This document shows, in pieces, positions 50,024-59,913 of a stretch of 64,000 nt of DNA. Under the pieces are notes generated by a model. It was not told the DNA's origin. It saw nothing but the letters and a program-made list of their open reading frames with translations, and made no database searches. This stretch comes from Clostridiaceae bacterium (lineage in GTDB: Bacteria; Bacillota; Clostridia; Lachnospirales; Lachnospiraceae). The translations under genes were made by a program, and so were the position numbers. Numbering within the stretch: the first letter of the stretch is position 1; every line of letters begins with the position of its first letter. The DNA is taken from assembly GCA_902362725.1 (NCBI GenBank), contig CABIXM010000002.1:69787-133786 (forward strand), written 5' to 3'.

Positions 50024-51097
50024 TTAAATTTTTCTACAGTTGCATTTAAGGAAATTCTTCCCGATGCCGTATACCTGCAGTGCAACTTGATCTCCATGGC
50101 GCAAACGCTGTTCCGTCATACACCGGTCAATCGGTGTGGAGCATGTTACATTTTCCGATTCGCAATAAGAAATATAATAATCTTCTGTAACAGAAATTAC
50201 TTCTCCTAAAAACCGCCGTCCAATATAGCTTTCATCTAAAACTGTCTTCTGAATCTGATCCTCTGCTGCTCTATGAGAAAGTCTCCACTCCACAGTTCTG
50301 TTTTCCTTGTCCACGTTAATTTCTTCTATCACCATCGGAATTGCCTTATCCTTTGGGAAATAATCTAAGACGTTGGAAGATGTTAAGTGTTTTCTTCCTG
50401 TCAGCCTTGGGAACGGAACTCTTGTCTGAACTCCACATGCTTCCACAAGTACCGAATTATCAGAAACCAGCAGAAGTTTTGCCGGTACGGTATCTCCAAC
50501 AATTGGAGTCCGGTTTGCTGCCCTTCTTCCAAAGAAATAAATATTCTTTCGTACTTCAGCAGCTGCTACTCTACTGGCCTCAATCGCATATGTACGTTCT
50601 CCAGTCTCCTCGTTATAATGTGAAATCGCCTTAGTAATGATGACAGAAATTTTAGCTCCCAGCATTCTTTGAGCCATCTGAATCTGTCTTTCACATTTTG
50701 CTTTCGGGTCTGTCTCGTTAATATTGTCCGAAAAAGTTCCATCCAGGAAAAACTCCTCAGCCGGAATAATTGTTTTGAAATCGTTAATTTTAGTGGTGAT
50801 ATAGGTTCCCTGATCTCTTGGCATTTTGGAACAGCCCAGCACCTCACAATTCTTGATCCGTCTTCTGGAAGCATCATTTCTAATCTCAGACCATTTCAAT
50901 CGGATTTCATCTTCCGGGTGAATAAACTCTACCGGGTTATCCTGATCAAAATCATCCGTGATCATTCTTGCCGGTCTTGCAAGGCTCTCTTCCTGTTTCT
51001 CAGCTCCATCATCAATAATCACTTCCGGAAGATGTGCTTCTGCAATCGCTTCTTCCATTTCCGCATTTACAACTGCCTTATTCTCTTTTTCTGTCAT
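50024..51097 (-). CDS. S1-like RNA-binding protein of the transfer operon, 357 aa
   Basis: Two segments look like S1/OB-fold units: VGDTVPAKLLLVSDNSVLVEACGVQTRVPFPRLT (about 200-235) and SYIGRRFLGEVISVTEDYYISYC (about 292-315). N-terminal 50 residues are acidic and flexible. No catalytic motif. S1-like proteins in transfer operons are rarely described; it might bind mRNA or single-stranded DNA. Strong ribosome site AAAGGAGG before the ATG at 51097. It lies 36 bp downstream of virD4 and ends 4 bp from operator copy 3. Confidence 0.65.
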   Translation of the reverse strand: MTEKENKAVVNAEMEEAIAEAHLPEVIIDDGAEKQEESLARPARMITDDFDQDNPVEFIHPEDEIRLKWSEIRNDASRRRIKNCEVLGCSKMPRDQGTYITTKINDFKTIIPAEEFFLDGTFSDNINETDPKAKCERQIQMAQRMLGAKISVIITKAISHYNEETGERTYAIEASRVAAAEVRKNIYFFGRRAANRTPIVGDTVPAKLLLVSDNSVLVEACGVQTRVPFPRLTGRKHLTSSNVLDYFPKDKAIPMVIEEINVDKENRTVEWRLSHRAAEDQIQKTVLDESYIGRRFLGEVISVTEDYYISYCESENVTCSTPIDRCMTEQRLRHGDQVALQVYGIGKNFLKCNCRKI

Positions 51098-51133
51098 AAT
51101 AATGACCTCCTTTATTTTTTTCCCATGTGGGAT

Positions 51134-53896
51134 TTAATCCAATTTCCCGCCTCTTACATTTCGTCTGCTTTTTCCTATAATTGGCGCATCCAGCTCTTCA
51201 TTTTGAGCCTCTATTTCGCGTTTTAACGGCTCTTTTGGTTTTACCCCTTCATCTATATGTTTTTCTTCTTCAGCGGTCTTATTTGCCCCGTCTACGCTCT
51301 CCTGTGATGTGCTTACGCTCTCAGCCTCATGTACTTCCTCTATTTCTTCTACTTCGGTCACATCATCCAGTTTCTGAACAGCTCTGGCAAGTTCTTCTGT
51401 CCCATTGAGCCATTTTTCCCTTTCTTCATATCGCCTGGTATAATTCGCGCACACTTCTTCGACAGTCTTCAATAAATTTACATGAGGCAGTTCCATGGAA
51501 AGCTGTTTTCTGATAGCTATAATTTTAGGCTGTTCACAGTAGAAGCTATCTATACAGTAATCAAAATATGGATACTTATCCTTGGCCGTCGAATATTCAA
51601 TCGTTCTCATTTGCGGCAGATCCCCGCCATTCGAGAGTGGATGGAGATTCCATCCAAACGTATTGAGCTTCAGAACATATGCACCTCTTTTCGCCAGCAG
51701 TAATGTTCGCGGTTCCAATGTCCATATCTCGTCCATGTTATATACGTTTCTCTGCCCCTCTGCTATCGTCACCATATAATTTTTTAAGGCGCTATCAGGT
51801 GCGAACTTTCGGTACGCTTCCCTCTCAGATGCTACCTGTATTGTTTCAATACCTGACCGTGTTTCCATAAATTTTGCCGACTGCTCATCATTTGAGCCAA
51901 GAAACACCAGATAATCACAGCAGGCTTGAATCGTTTCCGCTTCCTGTTCTCCGTACAACGCTTCCAAATGATTCATTTTCTGGACTGCCAGAACAATAGA
52001 CATCTTTCTGCTTCGGATGCTTGCTATTGCAACCGGCAGCACTTTAATGGCTCCCACATTTGCAGCTTCGTCTACAATAATACGAATCGGTAATTTCCTA
52101 TTCTGGTCTGCAGCATGATCAAACGCATCCGAATTATCACTTATGAGAAATGAAAAGAACAATGAGGTCAATGCGCTATATGTTCTTGTCTTATCTGAAA
52201 TTTTCAACCAGATAGCCGTCGGCTGATCTCCCATTTTTGACAGTTCAATATCCCGGTTACTTGTGATCCTTCTAATGTTTTGATCCTTAAATATCGCAAG
52301 CCTGGTTGTTAATCCCTGTTTCCATGACAGTCTTGCTGTGTCTGTAGAATCACAGTATGTACAGTATGCGATTCCTGCAGGTGAACTTTTATCCACATCT
52401 TTAAACAATACATCTATTTCTTTCGTACTCTTAGTTATTACAAGATAGTATACTTCTGAAATTGTACATCTCGGAGTTCCTTCACCATGCTCTATCGTTT
52501 CTATCATTTCCTGTGCATCACTATCGGTCTTTCCTGAAAACAGCAGCAGCTCGTATAAAACATCCCGCAGTTCGCTTCTGTGTGTTGTCGCTATTCCCTG
52601 GGAACACCATCTTTTCAGATTCACTTTATTCATGACCCAGCGCTGTTCATTATCCAGCATCTCATCTATAAAAATGTGAGCTGCATCACTGTTGAACTCT
52701 TTCGGATCTGCCTCCCCAAGAAATTCTTCCAAACGTGCCTTTACCTTCCGTCTGCTCTCTTCTTCAAACACATCCTCCATCCGAATACAGGAGTTGATCA
52801 ATTCAAGCGTTTTTTCTATTTCCTCTATCGGAATCCGTAATTTCCACATCTTAGCCCTGGCACCGTACATATTTCTGGCATACCGCCATTTTTTGAAAAT
52901 CTCTGTGGTTTTCGGCATCTCCTCAAACTTCACTTCCGGCAGGCCGGATATAAGCGCTGTCAAAACTGTTTTATATTCTTCAAGGACATACTTTATATAT
53001 CTCTGCAGAACAAAGTTGACAAACATTGATAACAGATTCTTTTCGCCCTTTTCAAAAAATTCATCACCGGAATTATTGTTATCTGTGGTATTGGCAAACA
53101 GGGTATCCACAAAATCCTCCGCTCTGTTTGAGACATAATCTCCATATTCATCAAAGCATTCCCCCAGGCAATCCCATGAATCACTGAATTCCGGTTCTAC
53201 CAGATTAAAAATTTTATTTACGAATCCTTCACTTCTTACGGTTTTATACAGATCACGAATCAATTCTCCTTTACTGTCAACTACAGCAAAAGAGGTTTTT
53301 GTCTTCACCGACTGCAATATCAGGCTTCGAATCAAAGCATATGATTTTCCTGTTCCTGGACTACCAACAATATAAACATTTTGATTATCTGTTGGACCAG
53401 CCTTCATAGCACACACTCTATTACCTTTTTTATCAAACTGGCCAAATATCATACCATCTACATCTTTTGCTTTTCCTACCTCGTAATATTTTTCTGCTTC
53501 TTCCTCACCTACTTTCCTGGCTGATCCATATGTCGCATATTCCTTTCGAATTACCCCCTTATCATCTGTCTCTACTGCCGGATTTATTTTTGCCCGTTTA
53601 GGTACCAGATATAATCCCAGGAACACCAACCCCAGCACTAATGCAAAAAATAATATCCATCCCTCTTTTGAAAATAAGCTATATCTTAAACATACTACCG
53701 GATTCCAGGTAAATTTCTTACCATCAGGCGAAAGTAAATTTTTAAGCTTCAGCTCTGTATCAAACTCTTGAAGAATAACACCAATCAGATAAAATGCTCC
53801 CAGAATGCTCAAAGCAATAAGTGCTTTCAGTTTTTTCATCTTTTCTGGTGATTCGTCTTTCAATTTTTCAATATATTTTATTAGATCTTTTAGCAA
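51134..53896 (-). CDS. virD4: VirD4/TraG-type coupling protein
   Basis: TTG start at 53896 after AAAGGG. Two membrane segments (about 24-42 and 80-97) anchor it. Walker A GSPGTGKS at 178-185 within NVYIVGSPGTGKSYALIRS and Walker B RIIVDEAANVGAIKVLP are those of TraG/VirD4 ATPases, which bring the relaxase-DNA complex to the channel. A long acidic linker precedes a basic tail (IIGKSRRNVRGGKLD). Length of 920 residues is large but within range for Firmicutes forms. Directly follows the exported protein gene. Confidence 0.93.
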   Translation of the reverse strand: MLKDLIKYIEKLKDESPEKMKKLKALIALSILGAFYLIGVILQEFDTELKLKNLLSPDGKKFTWNPVVCLRYSLFSKEGWILFFALVLGLVFLGLYLVPKRAKINPAVETDDKGVIRKEYATYGSARKVGEEEAEKYYEVGKAKDVDGMIFGQFDKKGNRVCAMKAGPTDNQNVYIVGSPGTGKSYALIRSLILQSVKTKTSFAVVDSKGELIRDLYKTVRSEGFVNKIFNLVEPEFSDSWDCLGECFDEYGDYVSNRAEDFVDTLFANTTDNNNSGDEFFEKGEKNLLSMFVNFVLQRYIKYVLEEYKTVLTALISGLPEVKFEEMPKTTEIFKKWRYARNMYGARAKMWKLRIPIEEIEKTLELINSCIRMEDVFEEESRRKVKARLEEFLGEADPKEFNSDAAHIFIDEMLDNEQRWVMNKVNLKRWCSQGIATTHRSELRDVLYELLLFSGKTDSDAQEMIETIEHGEGTPRCTISEVYYLVITKSTKEIDVLFKDVDKSSPAGIAYCTYCDSTDTARLSWKQGLTTRLAIFKDQNIRRITSNRDIELSKMGDQPTAIWLKISDKTRTYSALTSLFFSFLISDNSDAFDHAADQNRKLPIRIIVDEAANVGAIKVLPVAIASIRSRKMSIVLAVQKMNHLEALYGEQEAETIQACCDYLVFLGSNDEQSAKFMETRSGIETIQVASEREAYRKFAPDSALKNYMVTIAEGQRNVYNMDEIWTLEPRTLLLAKRGAYVLKLNTFGWNLHPLSNGGDLPQMRTIEYSTAKDKYPYFDYCIDSFYCEQPKIIAIRKQLSMELPHVNLLKTVEEVCANYTRRYEEREKWLNGTEELARAVQKLDDVTEVEEIEEVHEAESVSTSQESVDGANKTAEEEKHIDEGVKPKEPLKREIEAQNEELDAPIIGKSRRNVRGGKLD

Positions 53897-53904
53897 GCCA
53901 CCCT

Positions 53905-55563
53905 TTACTCCTCTCCTAGTATTTCATTTGAATCATTTTCCGAATGCAAATCTATAAAATCCTGAAAATCCATAGAAGACCATGGAATATATCTTACTTC
54001 CCGTGGAAAATCATATTCACCGCTGCTCAAATACATCAGACCATCCCCAATTTTCACATCTATACCCATTATTCGTGAAAATGTGGTTGCTTCCACATAC
54101 CAGATATCATTTTGTTGGAACGGATATTCTGCCTCCATGGTAAATTTCTTATATCCGAATCCTCCATAAAACAAATACTCATAAGCCTCTTCACCTTGCG
54201 CGGGTAATTTTATAGCAGCCGCACTTCCCGGATACATAATCTGAATCTCTGTTTCTGTGACCTTCACCTCATACGGCAAATAACCATTCAGTTCTGATAC
54301 AGGGACATAGTATTTTCCATCTTTTTCAATAAAATTCACATCAGGAACCACTAGACCATCACTCAATACAGTTCCTGCAGACCACTCAGACTCACCGTTC
54401 AATATCCCTTTGCCCTGTTCAAATGCATTTTTTAATATCTCATATTCTGGCCTCGTATTACGGTTCGCAAGCCAATACCCGTCTGCATCACGCAAATTAT
54501 TTCTTTCATCGTCCGGCAAATGATTATTTTGGTCATAAAAAATCTGTGTTACTCCTGAATAGGTGTACAGTTTTGAATCTTCTGACATATATACCGGCAG
54601 CCCTGTTGTCGTATCGTATCCATAAATTTCATTTTGATCCTGTTCCTTTTGCCTTTCCCATATCGCATAGGCTTCCGCATTAGATGCACCAAATTCTCCA
54701 TAATAACCATAGGCTGTATCCTCACCAGAATATACCGAATCAAGAATGTGATTCCCAATATACAGCTCTAAGGCGTATGACGGATTCTCCTGTTTCTCAC
54801 TTTCAGTCTGTTCCTCTGTCAGTTCTTCTTTTGTTTCCGGTATAGACGATGTTATTTCCGGCCTCTTTATCTCTACATCCGTGTTGTCAGAAGCAGCTTG
54901 CTCTAAATCTGCAGTCCGGAATGAAAAAAGCAGCACCATCACTATTCCCACAGTTATTACAGCAAATCCAATTTTGACCACCCATTCAAATTTTTCATTA
55001 TACGCATGAGCAATAAGATTCTTTGCAACCATAAATAATATTACCCATACCATCAACAATGTAATTCGATTTATCCATGGATTCTTTTGCACCACATCTG
55101 TTTCCGACGCTTCTTCTACATTCACCTCTTCCTGTGTCTTCGATTCTACGCTGTTCTCATTTATTTCCGTTGTTTCTTTCTCACTGTTTTTCCCTTTCTC
55201 TAACACCGTAACTGTCACTTCCAGCGTTTCATTCTCTTTGACATATACCTCTCCAGGCGTACATTTCACATCATAATCTGTGTTTGTAAATGTATTCTGA
55301 ATGGTTGCACTAACCAAATACCTTCCCGGAGACATTTCCTTTTCTGCTATGTATCCGCTTTGAGGCAACAAAAAACACTGACCATTTACGATATCAGTGT
55401 CTCCGATTCTTACTATAAGTCCTTTTTTGAAACCGTCCGGTACTTCTCCCGTAAATTCAATCGTTCCATTTTCTTGAGCTTCTGCCATAATCGAGCTGTC
55501 CGCTGCAGATGCTCCCATGCTCAAAATCAGCCAACATATAAATATCCAAAATATTTTTTTCAT
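53905..55563 (-). CDS. exported, membrane-bound T4SS accessory protein, 552 aa
   Basis: Start at 55563 after AGGAGG. A signal peptide (about 1-22) is followed by a strand-rich domain to about 120, an acidic linker, two membrane segments (about 168-185 and 195-217) and an outer C-terminal domain. The latter contains KYYVPVSELNGYLPYEVKVTETEIQIMYPGS, which resembles the repeat of copper amine oxidase N-terminal (stalk) domains. Such domains support cell-surface attachments. No exact family. It lies between virD4 and the NlpC/P60 gene and is probably part of the cell-surface side of the transfer machine. Confidence 0.65.
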   Translation of the reverse strand: MKKIFWIFICWLILSMGASAADSSIMAEAQENGTIEFTGEVPDGFKKGLIVRIGDTDIVNGQCFLLPQSGYIAEKEMSPGRYLVSATIQNTFTNTDYDVKCTPGEVYVKENETLEVTVTVLEKGKNSEKETTEINENSVESKTQEEVNVEEASETDVVQKNPWINRITLLMVWVILFMVAKNLIAHAYNEKFEWVVKIGFAVITVGIVMVLLFSFRTADLEQAASDNTDVEIKRPEITSSIPETKEELTEEQTESEKQENPSYALELYIGNHILDSVYSGEDTAYGYYGEFGASNAEAYAIWERQKEQDQNEIYGYDTTTGLPVYMSEDSKLYTYSGVTQIFYDQNNHLPDDERNNLRDADGYWLANRNTRPEYEILKNAFEQGKGILNGESEWSAGTVLSDGLVVPDVNFIEKDGKYYVPVSELNGYLPYEVKVTETEIQIMYPGSAAAIKLPAQGEEAYEYLFYGGFGYKKFTMEAEYPFQQNDIWYVEATTFSRIMGIDVKIGDGLMYLSSGEYDFPREVRYIPWSSMDFQDFIDLHSENDSNEILGEE

Positions 55564-55572
55564 GGACACCTC

Positions 55573-57138
55573 CTAGTCAAACGCATTGTAACGATAGCAA
55601 TATTGATAGCTTGATATATTTCCATAATAGCAATCCCCATAGGTCATAACCGACCCAGGCGAGGTACATTCTATATATAGATCCTGGCCTCCAATATTTC
55701 CGCCATAAATTACAACATGCCTGACTCCTCTTGCATTCTGATGCCAGAAAACATCCCCTGGCTGCTTTTCTGAACGATCTACTCTATGAAAATACGATGA
55801 CGATGCATAATCAGCCGTTGTACTGCAATCACTGTCAAAACCAGCACTCCAGTAGCTCCATCTGACAAAGCTGGAACAATCCAGATACTGTCCAACCGTA
55901 AAATTATCCGGGCCGGTTCCTGCAAGCGAACGAAGCGGCTGGCTATACTGGAACATACCTACACCCTTTAATGCTGCTTCCACCACTGCAATCCTGTCTT
56001 CACTTATTCCCTGGCTTCTTAATTCTGCCAATATCGCCTGTATCTCCGGATTATCCATGCTGCCAAATCCACCATATCCTACTACGATAGATAAGGCTTC
56101 TGCCATTCCCATAGCATTTTGATAATCTTCCGGCGACATTTGAAAAACCTGATCCTTAAATTCCTGTTCTCCGGTATACTGGATAAACGTCATTACCTCC
56201 AGCTCGTATTTCTGAACCGACTTTTCATTCTCTCCCTCATATTCTGTTTCTATTCCATTATCTGTCGCTGTGGTAATATAATTATTTGTATCATTGATTG
56301 CTACCGTTCCTGAAAACGAAAACGCATCCGGAGATAATGCGCTTATATCAGCCGTCTGCGTTCTAAAAAGTAAGTCTTTGTTCTCTTTTATCAGTTTTCG
56401 CAATCCTTTTAACGTGGGCGTATTCTTGGTTTCCTCATAATCCTCCGTCAGTGAATCTGCATCATACTCGTCCCAATTTTCATCTTCTTCAATATTGGTG
56501 TAATATGACTCATCATGATCTGTACTTTCCTCATCTGCCATAGATGCATTCCACAAATCGTACATTTCCAGCATTCGCATAATGCTTTGATTGATCGCAA
56601 TCTGGTCATCATCTGAACTATCCCCTACATCATCTCCAAACATTCCGCTATATGTATGCCTAAATGTCAAATCTACTTCATCAGCTCCATCCACATCCAG
56701 TGATTCCCATGCATTATGTACGGCCTCCGATATGATGTTATAGTGTCGCTCGGCCTGTTTCCGGCACCTTTTATATGCCTTTTTATAGATTTTCTCAAGC
56801 TTCGTCTCATATTCTTCATAATTTGCTTCTATGGACCATGTTCCTTCCTCCCCTGAAAAGAGTTGTGTAAAACACGATGCCAGATTATTTACAACACCCA
56901 AGACGCAACATATCAATAAAAGCAACGCAACTCCCATGGCTATAACTGCTAAAAAGACTGCCTCTATCACATGAAGAATCACTTCCGGATTCTTTGCCAC
57001 CTCTTTAACTGCCCCTGCAATATTACCTGCAGCCAAATTAGCTCCTGCTTTAGCTAATGTTTTCGCATCTTGTGCCGCTGTTTTGGCACCATCAGCCAGA
57101 TCATCGGCCATATTTTTATTTTCTTCCATACTGCTCAT
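55573..57138 (-). CDS. NlpC/P60 cell-wall hydrolase of the T4SS
   Basis: Residues 50-85 form a membrane span (EVILHVIEAVFLAVIAMGVALLLLICC, shortened). The C-terminal NlpC/P60 domain shows LDCSSFVRWSY with the catalytic C421 and GVRHVVIYGG with H474, after GDVFWHQNARG. Gram-positive T4SS carry such peptidoglycan hydrolases (like CwlT or TcpG) to open the wall for the channel. The long acidic middle is a spacer. Unlike CwlT it has no visible second lysozyme-like domain. Overlaps the upstream gene by 23 bases. Confidence 0.88.
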   Translation of the reverse strand: MSSMEENKNMADDLADGAKTAAQDAKTLAKAGANLAAGNIAGAVKEVAKNPEVILHVIEAVFLAVIAMGVALLLLICCVLGVVNNLASCFTQLFSGEEGTWSIEANYEEYETKLEKIYKKAYKRCRKQAERHYNIISEAVHNAWESLDVDGADEVDLTFRHTYSGMFGDDVGDSSDDDQIAINQSIMRMLEMYDLWNASMADEESTDHDESYYTNIEEDENWDEYDADSLTEDYEETKNTPTLKGLRKLIKENKDLLFRTQTADISALSPDAFSFSGTVAINDTNNYITTATDNGIETEYEGENEKSVQKYELEVMTFIQYTGEQEFKDQVFQMSPEDYQNAMGMAEALSIVVGYGGFGSMDNPEIQAILAELRSQGISEDRIAVVEAALKGVGMFQYSQPLRSLAGTGPDNFTVGQYLDCSSFVRWSYWSAGFDSDCSTTADYASSSYFHRVDRSEKQPGDVFWHQNARGVRHVVIYGGNIGGQDLYIECTSPGSVMTYGDCYYGNISSYQYCYRYNAFD

Positions 57139-57613
57139 CTTTCTTCGTCTTATTTGAAATCAGTTTATATGCCACCAAAGATGCATTATCCAGTTCTCCA
57201 GAATTACGGAAAGCAAATTCGTAGGTTTCGCTTTTATGCAATACTAAATTTTTCATTTCATGCAGGTAAATCAAAACCTCTTTTTCCTCACGCTCATCCC
57301 AATACTCCCCAGCCTCGTTTATTGTCATCCGGATCTGATAATTTGTTTTTGGAATTTTCATAGCCTTTCGTATAATATTTCCCTGGATTTCTATATTTTC
57401 ACACACTCCCCTGCAGATCAGAATTTTTCCCTTTCGATACTGATTATAGAAATCATACATGTTTGCACCGATAGCTGCTATAAAAACAAGAAGCACTATT
57501 GCAATTTTCCAGTCCCCATGAATCAAAAAAGATATCATCACCAGACTCAGGATTCCAATCGCTATGACCGGTTTCTGAATCCGATCCTTCACTATTGTCG
57601 GTAAATTATTCAT
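57116..57613 (-). CDS. T4SS membrane protein, 165 aa, two TM
   Basis: Residues about 15-32 and 35-52 are membrane segments (PVIAIGILSLVMISFLIHGDW and IAIVLLVFIAAIGANMY). The remaining 110 residues form a soluble strand-rich domain (IQGNIIRKAMKIPKTNYQIRMTINEAGEYW). No named family. Operon position between VirB6-like and NlpC/P60 suggests a channel subunit such as TcpC-like or another VirB8-type small protein; this is an inference from location. GAGAGG precedes the ATG at 57613. Confidence 0.65.
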   Translation of the reverse strand: MNNLPTIVKDRIQKPVIAIGILSLVMISFLIHGDWKIAIVLLVFIAAIGANMYDFYNQYRKGKILICRGVCENIEIQGNIIRKAMKIPKTNYQIRMTINEAGEYWDEREEKEVLIYLHEMKNLVLHKSETYEFAFRNSGELDNASLVAYKLISNKTKKDEQYGRK

Positions 57614-57630
57614 ATGTCACCTCTCGTTTC

Positions 57631-59286
57631 TTAGATATAGTCATGTTCACGCAGGAAATCCGTATATGCATCAACCAGATCCTTCGGACTTCCATCTGTT
57701 TTATGTCCAGTAGCTTTAGCCCAGTCTTTCAGCACCTCATATGCTGCACTTCCGACATTACCAACTTCTCTAGTGGGCTGCACAGAATTTTCAGATGTTC
57801 TCTCCACAAACCGCCATATATTATCCGGATTCTCAGCATATGCCGCATTAGCCTCTGCAACAGCTGCATTAAGCTGATTTTGAGCTTTCTCGTTCGGCAC
57901 GTACTCCCTGCTGTCTTTCTTATATTCTGTCTCCTGCTGTTCAAATGCTTTCGGTACGTGATCATGGTAACATACAAATTCTTTTCCATCCTCACTTCTG
58001 GAATGAGCTAAAGAAGTTATTCCCTCTTCTTCTTTTCCCAGCTTTTCTGCAACACTGTAATTTTTATCACCATTCAGGCTGTAGCAGCTGACTACGTTTC
58101 TTGTAACGCTTCCATCTGTACCCTCTTTTTCAAATGTTAAAGAACCTTTTCCCGTATCAGGATTATAGGAGCCACCTGTCAGTTTACCCATGCCTCCAGC
58201 TTTGGCTGCATTCACTACATTATCTCCAAATACACCTTTCGCCTGCAGTTCCATATCTTTATTGCTATCAAATGGAATCGCCTGGCTCTCTTTCACATCC
58301 ATACAATTCGGAATTTTAGAGTGCGGATAACTTGTCTTTCCACTTTTGTCCAATCCTGCTATCGTTCTCATTGCTGTCTGCATTCCTGTGGCTGTTCCCA
58401 CAACCTGACTTTTAGATGGTGTAGCACTTCTCATCTCACTCGCCACCGCTTTTGCTCCTTTTGCTGAAATAGCAGAAAAGACATGTCCTGCCCCTCCGAT
58501 GATTCCACCACCAACAACTCCAGCCGGTCCGGCAATTATTCCTCCTATTCCTGCACCTTTAGCAACACTCATAGCCGTTGAAGCAACCCCTTTTCCTGCT
58601 GCTTTTATTCCCTGTGCTGCTGTCTTGACCGCACTGTTATTACCTCTCACACTTTTTGCAACACTGTTCGCAGTTGCTTTCATTCCATTTCCAAAATTCT
58701 TAACTGCTGCAGAAGCTCTACCCGGTGCTGCTTTTATAGCTCCAGGTACATTCCCGATAAACTGGCCTGCTTTTGCTTTTAATCCAATAAGACCTCCAGC
58801 GCCAAATTTCCCTCCAGAATTTGAGCCACCGCCAAATCCCGGAATTCTTCCTGTCATCATCTGTGCTGCTGCTCGATAGTTCGACATAATTTCGGGAATA
58901 TCTCCCATCATTTTTCCGGATGACATACTGGTTAATCCCCAATTCTGGAGCATCTGCTCCGCATTTTGCACTACTTTCAAATATCCTATCTGCATCATAA
59001 AGACAAGTAATATGGATGAGGATGCATCTGTTGCTGCAGCAATAAATCCACCTGCAATATTTACGCAAAATACCCTGATAAACCAAGCATTCAAAATCAT
59101 TAGAGCCAGCTGTGTCACCATTGTCCTGACATAACTCCAAAATACAAATTGCGTACTGGCGCTCGTTAAAGTACACAGCGTACAGGGACAAAGATACAGC
59201 TGCACACAGAAATTAGCATATCTCGAAAAAAGTTGAAACCATACCTTCATAAAATTCCATAGAAGAATGATTACAAGAATGATCAC
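57631..59286 (-). CDS. VirB6/TrbL-like T4SS protein, 5' truncated
   Basis: Three to four membrane segments remain at the N-terminus (IILVIILLWNFMKVWF, FVFWSYVRTMVTQLALMILNAWF, and a third near 80-105), followed by a very glycine/alanine-rich region (VAKGAGIGGIIAGPAGVVGGGIIGGAG) and a soluble C-terminal domain. That is the VirB6/TrbL pattern. The GTG at 59286 has no ribosome site. In frame upstream the codons run ...RIVGIKIFIGSVF and then reach a TAA at about 59326-59328, where similarity to a membrane protein breaks off. So the 5' part is probably lost at the junction near 59.3 kb. Confidence 0.72.
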   Translation of the reverse strand: MIILVIILLWNFMKVWFQLFSRYANFCVQLYLCPCTLCTLTSASTQFVFWSYVRTMVTQLALMILNAWFIRVFCVNIAGGFIAAATDASSSILLVFMMQIGYLKVVQNAEQMLQNWGLTSMSSGKMMGDIPEIMSNYRAAAQMMTGRIPGFGGGSNSGGKFGAGGLIGLKAKAGQFIGNVPGAIKAAPGRASAAVKNFGNGMKATANSVAKSVRGNNSAVKTAAQGIKAAGKGVASTAMSVAKGAGIGGIIAGPAGVVGGGIIGGAGHVFSAISAKGAKAVASEMRSATPSKSQVVGTATGMQTAMRTIAGLDKSGKTSYPHSKIPNCMDVKESQAIPFDSNKDMELQAKGVFGDNVVNAAKAGGMGKLTGGSYNPDTGKGSLTFEKEGTDGSVTRNVVSCYSLNGDKNYSVAEKLGKEEEGITSLAHSRSEDGKEFVCYHDHVPKAFEQQETEYKKDSREYVPNEKAQNQLNAAVAEANAAYAENPDNIWRFVERTSENSVQPTREVGNVGSAAYEVLKDWAKATGHKTDGSPKDLVDAYTDFLREHDYI

Positions 59287-59341
59287 AAATACGCTGCCAA
59301 TAAAAATTTTGATACCTACAATTCTTTAACACCTAACTGGT

Positions 59342-59370
59342 ATTATAAAGTGTTACGATAAAATCCGCAA
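59342..59370 (-). promoter_or_regulatory. promoter pointing into the truncated virB6 gene
   Basis: TTGCGG (59365-59370) and TATAAT (59342-59347) on the minus strand are 17 bp apart. It could transcribe the truncated VirB6-like gene and the rest of the transfer operon. It lies at the junction with the AT-rich cassette. Confidence 0.65.
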
Positions 59371-59404
59371 TGCCTTGATTTTACTACAGTTTTGGCAAGT
59401 GAGC

Positions 59405-59480
59405 TTTCCCTTAGACTTTCCCTTATGTTATATCCTTTTCCCTTGTGTTACGACACCTCATAAGGGCAAAAACAAGGGAA
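59405..59480. repeat. clustered CCCTT repeats at the junction (possible attachment site)
   Basis: TTTCCCTTA, TTTCCCTTATG and TTTTCCCTTGTG follow each other at 59405, 59417 and 59436, and inverted counterparts CATAAGGG (59459) and ACAAGGGA (59472) follow. Such short direct and inverted repeats are typical for recombinase-binding sites at element ends. Apart from the promoter and these repeats I see nothing in 59330-59585. Confidence 0.5.
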
Positions 59481-59585
59481 GCAAAATCCGGTAACAGCTA
59501 ATAACATTATATAAATCACATAATCGGCTGGAACTGGTCAAGATGCTTCTACAACTGAAACAGATAAGAGAAAGGACTTTGCAAT

Positions 59586-59828
59586 ATGAATATCGTTCAT
59601 GCAGAATATAATAAATATCACAACATCATAGACATCAATTATTACAATGGCTACATACTTCGGATTGACTGTGGCAAGGCAGAAGATGGATTGATTACTA
59701 CTCCTAACTCTCAACGAATGTTGGATGCACTGGCGATTGACAATCCACTAGAATATGCCCGTTTGTATCTTGATTCAGAAATGCAAGATTGGGTGAATGC
59801 GATGAATATGGAATGGTATAGCACTTGA
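59586..59828 (+). CDS. DUF6061-like small protein, 80 aa (only plus-strand gene)
   Basis: AAAGGAC precedes the ATG at 59586. MNIVHAEYNKYHNIIDINYYNGYILRIDC...NPLEYARLYLD resembles the short cytosolic DUF6061 family (strand, turn, strand, then a helix with NPLxYAxL) common in Clostridia. Function unknown. It is alone on the plus strand and faces the operon on the right across a shared terminator (59914-59963). Confidence 0.65.
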   Translation: MNIVHAEYNKYHNIIDINYYNGYILRIDCGKAEDGLITTPNSQRMLDALAIDNPLEYARLYLDSEMQDWVNAMNMEWYST

Positions 59829-59913
59829 TAAAAGAACATAAAAATGAGAAGAAATCTGTCAAAAGTATTTCTATAAAATACGATATTTCTTTAGCCCTTC
59901 CATAAATAATGAA

